A stretch of 64,000 bases of DNA from Streptomyces griseoaurantiacus (GTDB lineage Bacteria; Actinomycetota; Actinomycetes; Streptomycetales; Streptomycetaceae), in the NCBI GenBank assembly GCA_014656015.1, contig BNBP01000008.1, positions 74,791 to 138,790 of the forward strand, given 5' to 3'. How positions within the stretch are numbered: the first letter of the stretch is position 1; every line of letters begins with the position of its first letter. Positions 19,055-27,773 of this stretch are shown piece after piece. The notes under the pieces were generated by a model. That model was not told the origin of the DNA. It made no database searches and saw only the letters and a program-made list of their open reading frames with translations. Position numbers and translations under genes: made by a program.

Positions 19055-19378
19055 ATGACCGTGCAGCAGGAGGCGACCGGCGGGGGCGAGGCGCTGGAGG
19101 TGTGGATCGACCAGGACCTGTGCACCGGCGACGGGATCTGTGCCCAGTACGCCCCGGAGGTCTTCGAGCTGGACATCGACGGCCTGGCCTACGTCAAGGA
19201 CGGCGAGGACGAACTGCTGCAGGCCAGGGGCGCGACGACGCCCGTGCCGCTGCCCTTGCTGACGGACGTGGTGGACTCGGCCAGGGAGTGCCCGGGCGAG
19301 TGCATCCATGTGCGCCGGGTTTCGGACAGGGTGGAGGTCTACGGGCCGGACGCCGTGGAGACCGCGGACGCCAGGTGA
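19055..19378 (+). CDS. Single-cluster ferredoxin
   Basis: This 107-residue ferredoxin carries Cys23-x5-Cys29 and a Cys79-Pro motif, the pattern of actinobacterial one-cluster ferredoxins. Asp26 occupies the place of the fourth cluster ligand (CTGDGIC), so the cluster may be [3Fe-4S] or an Asp-ligated [4Fe-4S]. Cys83 is extra. Such proteins pass electrons to cytochromes P450 or other oxidoreductases, but no P450 is nearby. The ATG is preceded by AAAGGGCAGG. The gene is divergent from arc, with a 244-base gap that must hold both promoters. A comparable ferredoxin-like gene often sits at this site near the proteasome genes, with unknown meaning. Confidence 0.88.
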   Translation: MTVQQEATGGGEALEVWIDQDLCTGDGICAQYAPEVFELDIDGLAYVKDGEDELLQARGATTPVPLPLLTDVVDSARECPGECIHVRRVSDRVEVYGPDAVETADAR

Positions 19379-19471
19379 CCCGGGCGTAGCGATACGTGAC
19401 TTCTGTCTGTTTTCTCACATTGATGCGCCCGTGTCCGGTCCGTGGACGGGCGGTCGGAGACGGCCGGTGCC

Positions 19472-20050
19472 TCAGACCCGCTCGGTCGGCGCCGGAGTGG
19501 AACGCTCGAACACGCCGTTCTTCCACTGCCACTTGGCGTGCTCGGTGACGTCGGGGCAGCAACTGGGCACCTCGGACGAGGAGTAGCCGAGCAGGGTCGC
19601 GGTGACGGCCCCGTCGGCGACCGTGAAGTCGGTGACGGTGTCCCGGTCCTTCGGGTTCACGAGGGTGGCGACCACGCGCGGACGGCTGTCGCCGGCGCCC
19701 TGGGTGAGGACGTAGACGCCGTCGGGCGGTGTCCCCATGCCCGACTCGCAGTGGACGACGGCGGTCGTCTCGGGCCGCCCGTCCCCGTCCAGGTCCCCGC
19801 CGGCCTTCTTCGCGACGACGAGCTTGTCGGGGCCGCAGTCGAGAGGGAAGGCGGCCTTGGCGGGGTCGGGGGCCGGGGCGGTGACGGGGGCGGCCTTCGC
19901 GGCCGTGTGGGAGGTCTGGGCCGCCGTCGCATGGCCGGGCTGCAACACGGCGGAGAGGGCGATCACGCCCGCCAGGGCCGTGGCCGTGGCGACCCAGTGG
20001 ATCGGGCGGGTGGTGGCGTGAGCCAGTTCCGGGACGGCGGATTGCTGCAC
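19472..20050 (-). CDS. Probable secreted or membrane-anchored protein of unknown function
   Basis: With the GTG start used here the 192-residue product has a basic N-region, a hydrophobic stretch around residues 20-36 and an Ala-x-Ala-like end (HATAA), as in a signal peptide. The rest contains DLDGDGRPE, a calcium-loop-like motif of FG-GAP or dockerin-type repeats. Two adjacent Cys (SCCPD) lie near a C-terminal KWQWKNGVFE element, which resembles proteins that report a value from a data string. I do not recognise the family. The start was chosen for an upstream AGGAG. An ATG 16 codons earlier is possible. It lies downstream of the trmI terminator and converges with the ferredoxin gene. Confidence 0.6.
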   Translation of the reverse strand: MQQSAVPELAHATTRPIHWVATATALAGVIALSAVLQPGHATAAQTSHTAAKAAPVTAPAPDPAKAAFPLDCGPDKLVVAKKAGGDLDGDGRPETTAVVHCESGMGTPPDGVYVLTQGAGDSRPRVVATLVNPKDRDTVTDFTVADGAVTATLLGYSSSEVPSCCPDVTEHAKWQWKNGVFERSTPAPTERV

Positions 20051-20189
20051 GAGGACGGCGTCTCCTGTGAGGGCTGAGCCGGCGGGGGTGCTCGGCATCG
20101 TGCCACACGTCACAGTCCCGGGGAACGGCGGGGTCCGGATTTTCCCCGGCGCCACGGGGCGGGCGCGGCCGCGGCGGCCGTCAACGGTG

Positions 20190-20241
20190 AAGGGCCGTGG
20201 CCGAGTCCCCCGGTGTGTCGGGGAACTCGGCCACGGCCCTT
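20190..20241. terminator. Strong terminator after trmI
   Basis: A perfect 17-bp stem (20190-20206 and 20225-20241) continues inward with four more G-C pairs. It lies 50 bases past the trmI stop. Confidence 0.85.
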
Positions 20242-20290
20242 GTGCGTTGTACGCGGCGCCGGGCCGCCCGGGGCGGTCCGGCGGCCGGGG

Positions 20291-21196
20291 TCAGCGGCCG
20301 GCGGTGCCTCCGTCGGCGTTCGGGCCGGCGTAGTCCTCGCCGTAGGCGCCCTTCGCGGGGCGGCGGCGACGCATGGGCGGCTCGACGCCGTCGGCGAGGC
20401 GGCGGGCGGTGAGCAGGAACCCGGTGTGCCCGATCATGCGGTGGTCCGGACGGACGGCGAGGCCCTCGATGTGCCAGTTGCGGATCATCGTCTCCCAGGC
20501 GGTCGGCTCGTTGAAGCAGCCGATCTCGCGGATGGACTCCACGGTCCGCGCGAGCTGGGTGGTGGTGGCCACGTAGGCGCAGAGGATGCCGCCGGGCACG
20601 AGCGCCTTGGAGACGGCCTCCAGGCACTCCCAGGGGGCGAGCATGTCGAGGATGACGCGGTCGACGTCGGTGTCGGACAGGTTGTCCTGGAGGTCACCGA
20701 CGGTGAGCTGCCAGGCGGGGTGCGGGCCGCCGAAGTAGCGCTCCACGTTGCCCTGGGCGATCTCGGCGAAGTCCGCGCGGCGCTCGTAGCTGTGCAGCAT
20801 GCCCTGGTCGCCGATGGCGCGCAGCAGGAAGCTGCTGAGCGAGCCGGAGCCCACGCCCGCCTCCACGACGCGGGCGCCGGGGAAGATGTCGGCGAAGGCC
20901 AGGATCTGCCCCGCGTCCTTGGGGTAGACGACGGCGGCCCCGCGGGGCATGGACAGGACGTAGTCGGGGAGCAGGGGACGCAGCGCGAGGTAGGCGACGT
21001 TCCCGGTGGTACGGACGACGCTCCCTTCGGGGGCGCCGATCAGTTCGTCGTGCGGGAAGGAACCCTTGTGGGTGTGGAAGTTCTTCCCGGCTTCGAGCGT
21101 GAACGTGTAGTGGCGACCCTTGGGGTCGGTCAGCTGTACCTGGTCCCCGACTTTGAAGGGCCCGCGACGGCGGGCGGCACCGGTCGGTTCGGACAT
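20291..21196 (-). CDS. trmI: tRNA (adenine-58-N1)-methyltransferase TrmI
   Basis: This 301-residue Rossmann-fold enzyme uses S-adenosylmethionine to methylate N1 of A58 in the T loop of tRNAs, which stabilises them. Visible motifs are VVEAGVGSGSLSSFLLRA (SAM motif I), HSYERRADFAEIAQGNVERYF, DRVILDMLAPWECLEAV (motif IV) and VPGGILCAYVATTTQLART. The N-terminal small beta domain (FKVGDQVQLTDPKGRHYTF) and the C-terminal HTGFLLTARRLADG are typical. The last 30 residues are basic and Gly-rich. In mycobacteria the homologue also lies near the proteasome genes beside a RecB-like nuclease. Confidence 0.95.
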   Translation of the reverse strand: MSEPTGAARRRGPFKVGDQVQLTDPKGRHYTFTLEAGKNFHTHKGSFPHDELIGAPEGSVVRTTGNVAYLALRPLLPDYVLSMPRGAAVVYPKDAGQILAFADIFPGARVVEAGVGSGSLSSFLLRAIGDQGMLHSYERRADFAEIAQGNVERYFGGPHPAWQLTVGDLQDNLSDTDVDRVILDMLAPWECLEAVSKALVPGGILCAYVATTTQLARTVESIREIGCFNEPTAWETMIRNWHIEGLAVRPDHRMIGHTGFLLTARRLADGVEPPMRRRRPAKGAYGEDYAGPNADGGTAGR

Positions 21197-21332
21197 GTGC
21201 CCAGCCTAGCCTCTGTCGGGGACTGCCCGTGACGGGGCCGCCGTCGCACGGGGTGCGGCCGGGACGGCGGGCGCGGTCGGGACGGGGACCGGGACGCGGG
21301 CGCGGTCGGAGTGGCAGTCGAAACGGGCGCCG

Positions 21333-22871
21333 TCAGGACGGCCGGGCCATCGCCCGCACGAAGGCGCGTTCGACGTCGGCCGCCGACAGGACGCCGTAGA
21401 TCGCGCCGCTGTCCTCCACGACGAGGTATTCCGTGGCGGGAGTGGCCCGCAGGACGTCGAGCAGTTCCTCCCCCGAGAGCTCGGCGGAGACCCGCATGCC
21501 CTCGGTGAGGTCCTGGGCGAGCCCGCTGACCGCGACCCAGGGGCGGCGGTGCTCCGGCACGCCGACGATGGCGGCCTCACGCACCAGGGAGAGCGGCTCG
21601 CCCTCGGCGTCGACGACGACGAGGGCACGGGCGCCGACCTCGTTGGCACGGCGCAGCGCCTCGGAGAGCGGGGTGTCGGTCTCGACGGGGACGGCCCGCC
21701 GGGTGAGGGCACGGGCGCGCAGTTCGGGCAGGTGTTCGCGCAGCCGGGCCATGCGCAGGCTGTTGCCGGCGCCGGTCCAGATGATCGCGGCGAGGATGGC
21801 CGCGAGCAGTGCGTCGGTGACCGTGTCCATGCCGCCGATGTCCTCGGGATCGCCGCCCAGGGCGCCGGTCTGGGTGAGCAGCGGCAGCCCGATCAGGACG
21901 GCGATGGCGAGCGCGCGGCCGACCCAGGCGGCGGCGACGGTGCCGCTCATGGGGGTGCCGGTGATCTTCCAGACGACGGCGCGGAGCATGCGGCCGCCGT
22001 CGAGCGGGAGGCCGGGCAGCAGGTTGAAGGCGGCGACGATCAGGTTGGAGATCATCAGCCCGGCGAGCAGGACCCCGGGGACCGTGCCGGGTTCGACGGG
22101 GCTCATCGCGAGGTAGAAGACGCCGGCCAGGACCAGGGAGAGCAGCGGGCCGACGAAGGCGAGGACGAACTCGCGGCCGGGCGTCTCGGCCTCCTTCTCG
22201 ATCTCCGAGACGCCGCCGAAGAACTGGAGCTGGATGCGGCGGACGGGGAGCTTGAAGCGGAGCGCGGCCACGGTGTGCGCGAGTTCGTGGACGAGGACGG
22301 AGGCGTAGAAGGCGACCGCGAAGAAGAGGGAGACGAGGTAGCGGGCGGCGCCGAGCTCGGGCAGGACGCGGTCGAGCTGTCCGCCGAAGACCCAGGTGAT
22401 CAGGGCGGCGACGAGGAACCAGCTCGGGGCGACGTAGACGGGCACGCCGAAGGGGCGGCCCATGAGCAGTCCGCCCCCGGGGTCCTTGGGCCGGCGCGGC
22501 CCGCGGGGACCGCCGGCGCCCGTTCCCGCTCCCCCGCCGGTGTTGCCGGACGAGGCCTCGGTGCGCCCGCGGGGGGCGGCGGGGGCCCGGCCCGCCGGGG
22601 GGACGGGGGTGCCGGACGGGTCGGGAGTGCCGGACACGCCGGGGCTGACGGAGCTGTCCGAGCTGTCCGAGACGTCGGACGGCTTCGCGCCGGTGTCCCG
22701 GCCGTGCGCGTCCTCGGCCGGGGCCTGCTCCTCCGGGGCCGGCCCGGAACCGGTGGTGTCCGGGGTCGCCTCGGGGTGGGAGGGGTCGGTGCGGGGCGGC
22801 TGCCCCTCGTGGCGATCGGTCGCCCGGTCGTTGCCGGAGCGCGGCTGCCCGCTCCCGCCGCTCTCGTCCAC
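21333..22871 (-). CDS. Site-2 protease (M50 family) with two CBS domains
   Basis: The 512-residue membrane metalloprotease has zinc ligands in HELAH (residues 195-199) and the distal NLLPGLPLDGGRML motif. It has about six transmembrane segments and a C-terminal CBS pair (residues about 385-505) that may sense nucleotides. The first 135 residues are Ser/Pro/Gly/Glu-rich and look disordered, an unusually long extension. The segment MGRPFGVPVYVAPSWF is the normal start of this class. The GTG start has AAGGGGAC upstream. Enzymes of this family cut substrates inside the membrane, for example anti-sigma factors. The substrate here is unknown. It is divergent from the RecB-like gene. Confidence 0.9.
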   Translation of the reverse strand: MDESGGSGQPRSGNDRATDRHEGQPPRTDPSHPEATPDTTGSGPAPEEQAPAEDAHGRDTGAKPSDVSDSSDSSVSPGVSGTPDPSGTPVPPAGRAPAAPRGRTEASSGNTGGGAGTGAGGPRGPRRPKDPGGGLLMGRPFGVPVYVAPSWFLVAALITWVFGGQLDRVLPELGAARYLVSLFFAVAFYASVLVHELAHTVAALRFKLPVRRIQLQFFGGVSEIEKEAETPGREFVLAFVGPLLSLVLAGVFYLAMSPVEPGTVPGVLLAGLMISNLIVAAFNLLPGLPLDGGRMLRAVVWKITGTPMSGTVAAAWVGRALAIAVLIGLPLLTQTGALGGDPEDIGGMDTVTDALLAAILAAIIWTGAGNSLRMARLREHLPELRARALTRRAVPVETDTPLSEALRRANEVGARALVVVDAEGEPLSLVREAAIVGVPEHRRPWVAVSGLAQDLTEGMRVSAELSGEELLDVLRATPATEYLVVEDSGAIYGVLSAADVERAFVRAMARPS

Positions 22872-23013
22872 GGTGTCCCCTTGTTCGAAGCGTCTCCCGG
22901 TCCCGGTGGTGACCGGGAGGGAGGGTCCGGTGTCGATGGTATGCGGCCCTCACGCGGTGTTCCGCCCCGGCACCCCCTCAGTCTGTCAGTGGTGGGCCGT
23001 ATGGTCTGTGGGC

Positions 23014-24084
23014 ATGGAGACCAGCACGGAGGGCGGCGCGGCGGCGCCGGCCGGCACGGAACCGGCGGAGACGACGACGCGAGCGGACTCGGTGGCGGAG
23101 TCCGCCGTACCGGCGGCCGGTGCGACCACGCCCGGGACCACGCCGGCTCCCGTCATACCCGCCCAGGCCCCCGCCCCGGCCCCCGCCCCGGCCGCTGCCC
23201 CGGCCGCCTCGCGGCGGGCGCCCGCGCGGCCGACCTCGCTCTCGCCCTCCCGGGCCGGTGACTTCATGCAGTGCCCGCTGCTGTACCGCTTCCGGGTGAT
23301 CGACCGGCTCCCGGAGAAGCCGAGTCCCGCGGCGACCCGCGGCACCCTGGTGCACGCGGTGCTCGAGCGGCTGTTCGACGCACCGGCCGCCGAGCGCACC
23401 GCCCCGCGGGCCCGGTCGCTCGTCCCCGGTCAGTGGGACCGGCTGCTGAAGAACCGCCCGGAACTGGCGGAGCTGTTCGCCGACGACGAGGACGGCAGCC
23501 GGCTGGCGGGCTGGCTGGAGGAGGCCGGGCAACTGGTCGAACGCTGGTTCGCCCTGGAGGACCCGACGCGGCTCGAGCCCGTCGAACGGGAGATGTTCGT
23601 CCAGACCCGGCTGGAGTCGGGGCTCACCCTGCGCGGCATCATCGACCGGGTGGACGTGGCGCCGACGGGCGAGGTGCGCATCGTCGACTACAAGACGGGC
23701 AAGGCCCCGCGGCCCGAGTACGCCGAGGGCGCCCTGTTCCAGATGAAGTTCTACGCCCTGGTGATCTGGCGGCTGAAGAAGGTCGTCCCGCGCCGGCTCC
23801 AGCTCGTCTACCTGGGCAGCGGCGACGTGGTGACGTACGACCCGGTGATCGAGGACCTGCAGGGGGTCGAGCGGAAGCTCCTGGCCCTCTGGGAGGCGAT
23901 CAGAACTGCCACGGAGACGGGCGACTGGCGGCCGCGGCCCACCAAGTTGTGCGGCTGGTGCGACCACCAGGAGTTCTGCCCGGAGTTCGACGGCACGCCC
24001 CCGCCCTACCCGCTGCCCCTGGCGCTGCCCTTCGGGGCGGCCGGTTCCGAGGAGGACACGCAGGGCAGAATGGGGCCGCAATAG
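23014..24084 (+). CDS. RecB-family Fe-S nuclease (PD-(D/E)xK, Cas4/AddB-like)
   Basis: The 356-residue protein has a low-complexity N-terminus (Ala-Pro repeats, residues 40-70) and then a compact RecB-type nuclease. SPSRAGDFMQCPLLYRFR holds Cys87, His114 lies in TRGTLVHAVLERLF, Asp211 in GIIDRVD, and Asp225-x-Lys227 in VDYKTGK. A C-terminal Cys313-x2-Cys316-x5-Cys322 completes a four-Cys iron-sulphur site with Cys87. All catalytic elements are present, so it should be an active single-strand-specific exonuclease or endonuclease. Homologues in mycobacteria lie next to trmI near the proteasome genes. The ATG start follows 142 bases of divergent promoter region. Confidence 0.9.
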   Translation: METSTEGGAAAPAGTEPAETTTRADSVAESAVPAAGATTPGTTPAPVIPAQAPAPAPAPAAAPAASRRAPARPTSLSPSRAGDFMQCPLLYRFRVIDRLPEKPSPAATRGTLVHAVLERLFDAPAAERTAPRARSLVPGQWDRLLKNRPELAELFADDEDGSRLAGWLEEAGQLVERWFALEDPTRLEPVEREMFVQTRLESGLTLRGIIDRVDVAPTGEVRIVDYKTGKAPRPEYAEGALFQMKFYALVIWRLKKVVPRRLQLVYLGSGDVVTYDPVIEDLQGVERKLLALWEAIRTATETGDWRPRPTKLCGWCDHQEFCPEFDGTPPPYPLPLALPFGAAGSEEDTQGRMGPQ

Positions 24085-24103
24085 CCTACCGAGGGAGTTC
24101 CAC

Positions 24104-24775
24104 GTGGCCGTTCGCGTCCTACTGGTCGACGACCAACCGCTCTTGCGCACCGGGTTCCGGATGATCCTGGAGGCCGAGCAGGACCTCGCGGTCGTCGGTG
24201 AGGCCGGGGACGGCCTCCAGGCCCTCGACCAGGTGCGGGCGCTGCAGCCCGACGTGGTGCTGATGGACATTCGCATGCCGCGCATGGACGGGGTGGAGGC
24301 GACCCGTCAGATCACCGGGCCCGGCCGGGACGGACCGGCCAAGGTGCTGGTGCTGACCACCTTCGACCTCGACGAGTACGTGGTGGAGGCGCTGCGCGCC
24401 GGCGCGAGCGGCTTCCTCCTCAAGGACGCCCCGGCCAACGAACTGGTGCAGGCGATCCGGGTGGTCGCGGCCGGGGAGGCGATGCTGGCTCCCAGCATCA
24501 CCCGCCGGCTGCTGGACAAGTACGCCACGCATCTGCCCTCGGGGGACGAGCCGGTCCCCGACACCCTGCACACGCTGACCGACCGTGAGGTCGAGGTGCT
24601 GAAGCTGGTGGCGCGCGGACTGTCGAACGCGGAGATCGCCGCGGACCTGTTCGTCAGCGAGACGACGGTGAAGACCCACGTCGGGCACGTGCTCACCAAG
24701 CTGGGGCTGCGCGACCGGGTGCAGGCGGCGGTGTACGCCTACGAGAGCGGGCTGGTGCGGCCCGGCGCGCAGTAG
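24104..24775 (+). CDS. NarL/FixJ-type response regulator, orphan
   Basis: The 223-residue regulator has a receiver domain with the acidic pair Asp9-Asp10, phosphorylation site Asp55 (VVLMDIRMPRMDG) and Lys near 105 (GFLLKD). A C-terminal LuxR-type HTH follows (LTDREVEVLKLVARGLSNAEIAADLFVSETTVKTHVGHVLTKLGLRDR). The GTG start is preceded by GAGGGAG. It begins 19 bases after the nuclease gene, so the two may be cotranscribed. No histidine kinase lies in the window. The partner kinase must be encoded elsewhere, or the regulator acts without one. Confidence 0.93.
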   Translation: MAVRVLLVDDQPLLRTGFRMILEAEQDLAVVGEAGDGLQALDQVRALQPDVVLMDIRMPRMDGVEATRQITGPGRDGPAKVLVLTTFDLDEYVVEALRAGASGFLLKDAPANELVQAIRVVAAGEAMLAPSITRRLLDKYATHLPSGDEPVPDTLHTLTDREVEVLKLVARGLSNAEIAADLFVSETTVKTHVGHVLTKLGLRDRVQAAVYAYESGLVRPGAQ

Positions 24776-24814
24776 CCGCGTCCGTCCGCGTCCCCCTCTC
24801 GGGCCGTGGCAGCG

Positions 24815-24865
24815 GGATGCGCGAAGGGCGCCCCTCCGAAGTGGAGGGGCGCCCTTCGCGCATCC
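24815..24865. terminator. Bidirectional terminator
   Basis: A perfect 23-bp stem (24815-24837 and 24843-24865) with a 5-nt loop separates the convergent response regulator and lipoprotein genes. Confidence 0.92.
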
Positions 24866-24884
24866 GGCCCGGGGGGCCGTCGGG

Positions 24885-26489
24885 TCAGCTGCTCACGCCT
24901 CGGCCCAGCTCCCAGAGCTGGAGGGTCGAGGAGGAGTTGATGGCCCATTCGGAGCCCGTGATGTTGTCGCGGGCGGCGATGTACTGCTTGCCCTGCCACA
25001 GCGGCAGCAGCGGGACGTCGTTGGCGATCTTGTTCTGGATCGCGCCGAGGTCCTTGGACGCGCTCAGCCGGTCGGCCTCACGACGCGAGCGCGGGAGGAG
25101 CTGGTTGCGTATCTCGGTGCTCACGTACGGCGAGTTGAGGGTGTTGTCCTTGTCCAGGAACGGCGCCAGGTAGTTGTCGGCGTCCGGGAAGTCGGGGAAC
25201 CAGCCCATGCCGTAGACGTCGAACTTGCCCGACTGCTCGAGCTTCTTGTAGTCGTCCCACGGAGTGCCCTTGATGGACACGTCGAACAGACCACTGGCGT
25301 TGAGCTGCTTCTGCAGGACCTCGAATTCCTTCTTGGTCGCCGCACCGTAGTGGTCGGTCGTGTAGTGCATCGTCAGCTTGACCGGCGTGGTGATGCCCGC
25401 CTTGGTCATCAGGTTGCGGGCCTTGCTGACGCTGGGGTCGCCGTACTTGTTGAGGAAGGCGTTGTTGTGGCCGGTGACGGTCGCCGCGACCATCGAGTAC
25501 AGCGGCTCGGCCTGGCTGCCGTAGACCTCGGAGACGAGCTGACCGCGGTTGATGATCTGGGCCATCGCCTCGCGCACGGCCGTGTTCTTGACCGTGTCGG
25601 CCTCGGTGTTGAAGCCGAGGTAGCGCACCTCGAGACCGGGCATCTCGACGAGGTCGATGTCGCCGTTGGTCTTGGCGGACAGCTTGTCGATCTGCTCCGG
25701 CGTCATGGCACGGGTCATGACGTCGATGTCGCCCTTGGCCAGCGCGTCGCCCATGGAGTCCGCGTCGGGGAAGGTCTTCAGCTCGACCTTGTCGTTCTTG
25801 AGCTTCAGCATCCCCTTGTAGTGGGGGTTCTTGGTGAAGACCGCCTTGACGATCGAGTCGTTCTTCACCTCGGCCTTCATGGTGTACGGGCCGGAGGCGT
25901 CGATCGAGAAGCCCTCGCGCAGCTTGTCCTTCTCGTAGTCCTTGGGGTTGAGGATCCCCGCGACCGGAGTGGACAGCTTGAACGGGAAGGTGGCGTCGGC
26001 CGTCTTGAGGTGGAAGATCACCTCGCGGTCGCCCTTGGTCTCGATGGTGTCGATCGTGGACAGCAGCGCGAAGACGCCCTCGGGGTCCTTGATCGTCAGC
26101 GCTCGCTCCATGGAGAACTTGACGTCGTCGGCCGTGACCGGGGAACCGTCCGAGAACTGCAGGTCCTTGCGCAGCGTGCACGCGTACCGCTCGTTGCCGG
26201 AATCGGTGAAGCCGCAGCTCTCGGCGGCGTCCGGCTGCGGGGCCCCGTCACCCTTGGGGTAGGCCATCAGCGTCTGCACGGTCTGCCGCAGGATGTTCCA
26301 CGTGCCCACGTCGTAGGCGTACGCCGGGTCCATGGGCGCGGGCTTGTTCTTGTTCTGACTGAACGCGTCCGTGGTGCCGACGACGATCGCGTCGCCGCCG
26401 CTGCTCCCACTGTCGGAACCACCGCAGGCGGCGAGCACAGGAGCGAGCAGGCCGACGAGGGCCGGCAGCACCAGAGTCTTGCGGTTCAT
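24885..26489 (-). CDS. Extracellular solute-binding lipoprotein, family 5 (oligopeptide type)
   Basis: The 534-residue precursor starts MNRKTLVLPALVG and has a lipobox ending LAAC, with Cys22 as lipid anchor. The mature part has the family 5 layout, including LRKDLQFSDGSPVTADDVKFSMERAL, KNPHYKG, the LGFNTEADTVKNTAVREAMAQIINR helix and the PDADNYLAPFLDKDNT region. It would deliver peptides or similar solutes to an ABC importer. No permease or ATPase genes are next to it, so the partners lie elsewhere or it acts as a sensor. The ATG is preceded by GGAGA at a good distance. It is monocistronic between a terminator and a long upstream gap. Confidence 0.92.
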   Translation of the reverse strand: MNRKTLVLPALVGLLAPVLAACGGSDSGSSGGDAIVVGTTDAFSQNKNKPAPMDPAYAYDVGTWNILRQTVQTLMAYPKGDGAPQPDAAESCGFTDSGNERYACTLRKDLQFSDGSPVTADDVKFSMERALTIKDPEGVFALLSTIDTIETKGDREVIFHLKTADATFPFKLSTPVAGILNPKDYEKDKLREGFSIDASGPYTMKAEVKNDSIVKAVFTKNPHYKGMLKLKNDKVELKTFPDADSMGDALAKGDIDVMTRAMTPEQIDKLSAKTNGDIDLVEMPGLEVRYLGFNTEADTVKNTAVREAMAQIINRGQLVSEVYGSQAEPLYSMVAATVTGHNNAFLNKYGDPSVSKARNLMTKAGITTPVKLTMHYTTDHYGAATKKEFEVLQKQLNASGLFDVSIKGTPWDDYKKLEQSGKFDVYGMGWFPDFPDADNYLAPFLDKDNTLNSPYVSTEIRNQLLPRSRREADRLSASKDLGAIQNKIANDVPLLPLWQGKQYIAARDNITGSEWAINSSSTLQLWELGRGVSS

Positions 26490-26928
26490 GCTCGAGATTC
26501 TCCAGAGCGGTCGAGTCCGTGTACCCGGCATGCAGGGGTGTCGCGGCGGATCACGGGGGTAGTGACGGTGTTTACCGCGATGAGATTAGTAGGCGCCGCC
26601 TCAGGGACTCGCAGCCGCCGGAGCCGGGACCCCATCACGGAGCGAAACCGGGTGCGGACACACCGAAAACCCGACAGGGGGAGGATTAGCGCAGCGTCCC
26701 ACCAAACGGGACACAAGGGCGCGCCCCGGCGCCCCGAAATGGGGTGAACAGCACAGGCGCAGCCCGCTGTCGACCCCCGCGCACGTGGCGAACGTCACAT
26801 CCGGGGCTGTAGGGGCGGGGACCGGAATCCGGTCGTCCGGCGCGAAAAATTGGCGGGAAGGAGGCGGGGGGACGGCTCTCGTGCGGGCGTCGGGGGCTGT
26901 TCGTGCCGACCTGGTCCGTCCCTTCGGC
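26490..26928. other. Gene-free gap of 439 bases
   Basis: This gap should contain the promoter of the binding lipoprotein and the 3' end of the HAD gene. It is locally less GC-rich around 26555-26600. A 13-base odd palindrome (ACCGGAATCCGGT, 26821-26833) lies nearer the HAD gene. I see no convincing gene, RNA or terminator. Confidence 0.4.
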
Positions 26929-27645
26929 TCACCTCGCGCCGGACGGGCCGTCCCTCCTCATCAGACCGTGCAGAAAGGGCAGGTCGACCTCTTCCAGGGA
27001 GGTGACGATCGTGCGCCGGCGGGCGGGCGCGATGGGCGTCACGGACGGGACGGCGACGACACGGCACCCGGCGGCCTCGGCGGAGGCCACGCCGGTCGCG
27101 GTGTCCTCGACGACGGCGCACCGCTCGGGCCGCGCGCCGAGCCCGGAGGCGGCCAGCAGGTAGGGGTCGGGGAACGGCTTGGTCCGGTCGACCTCGTCGC
27201 CGGCGACGGTCAGGGCGAAGTACTGCGGCCCGAGGGCTGCCAGGACGCGGTCGATGATGCGCCGGTGGGAGGCGGAGACCAGGGCGGTGGGGATGTCGTG
27301 CGCGGCGAGCTCGGCGAGCAGCCGGGCGGCGCCGGGCATCAGCGGCAGGGCGCTGTCGATGCGGTCCTCGAAGCCGTCGTTGAGCAGCACGGTGAGTTCG
27401 GCGAGGGTGATGTCCGCGCCGGTGGCCTCGATGAGGAAGCCCGCGCTGCGGGTCATGGGGCCGCCGACCACGACCTCGCGCCAGTCGTCCTTGAGGGAGT
27501 GGCCGAGACCGGCGAAGACGTCTCTCTCGACGTCCCACCAGAAGCCCTCGGTGTCCACCAGGGTGCCGTCCATGTCGAGGAGGACGGCCTGCAGGGACGA
27601 GCCCTCCGCCGAGTGGGTTCCGAGCGCGGGGACGGTTGTCGTCAT
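26929..27645 (-). CDS. HAD-superfamily sugar-phosphatase-like hydrolase
   Basis: The 238-residue protein has HAD motif I DMDGTLVDTEG with the nucleophile Asp, motif II TALVSASHRR, motif III around the TKPFPDPYL Lys, and motif IV VVEDTATGVASAEAAGC. The alpha-helical cap between motifs I and II is of the beta-phosphoglucomutase type. Substrates are likely small phosphorylated sugars or related compounds but cannot be read from sequence. The ATG start is supported by AAGGAGGT upstream. A 12-bp hairpin separates it from metH, transcribed in the same direction from upstream. Homologues sit beside metH in other streptomycetes as far as I recall. Confidence 0.88.
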   Translation of the reverse strand: MTTTVPALGTHSAEGSSLQAVLLDMDGTLVDTEGFWWDVERDVFAGLGHSLKDDWREVVVGGPMTRSAGFLIEATGADITLAELTVLLNDGFEDRIDSALPLMPGAARLLAELAAHDIPTALVSASHRRIIDRVLAALGPQYFALTVAGDEVDRTKPFPDPYLLAASGLGARPERCAVVEDTATGVASAEAAGCRVVAVPSVTPIAPARRRTIVTSLEEVDLPFLHGLMRRDGPSGAR

Positions 27646-27670
27646 CCGACGGACCTCCTTGGGGGACGAG

Positions 27671-27700
27671 CAGGCCGGTTCCCGAAGAGGAACCGGCCTG
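27671..27700 (-). terminator. Hairpin terminator after metH
   Basis: Perfect 12-bp arms (27671-27682 and 27689-27700) with a 6-nt loop lie 74 bases past the metH stop and just before the HAD gene. Confidence 0.75.
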
Positions 27701-27773
27701 CGGTGGACCGACCAGTGTACGTCCTGGCCGTCCGGAGTGCGTCTCGGAGCGTGTGGCGCCCGTGCGCGGTGCG

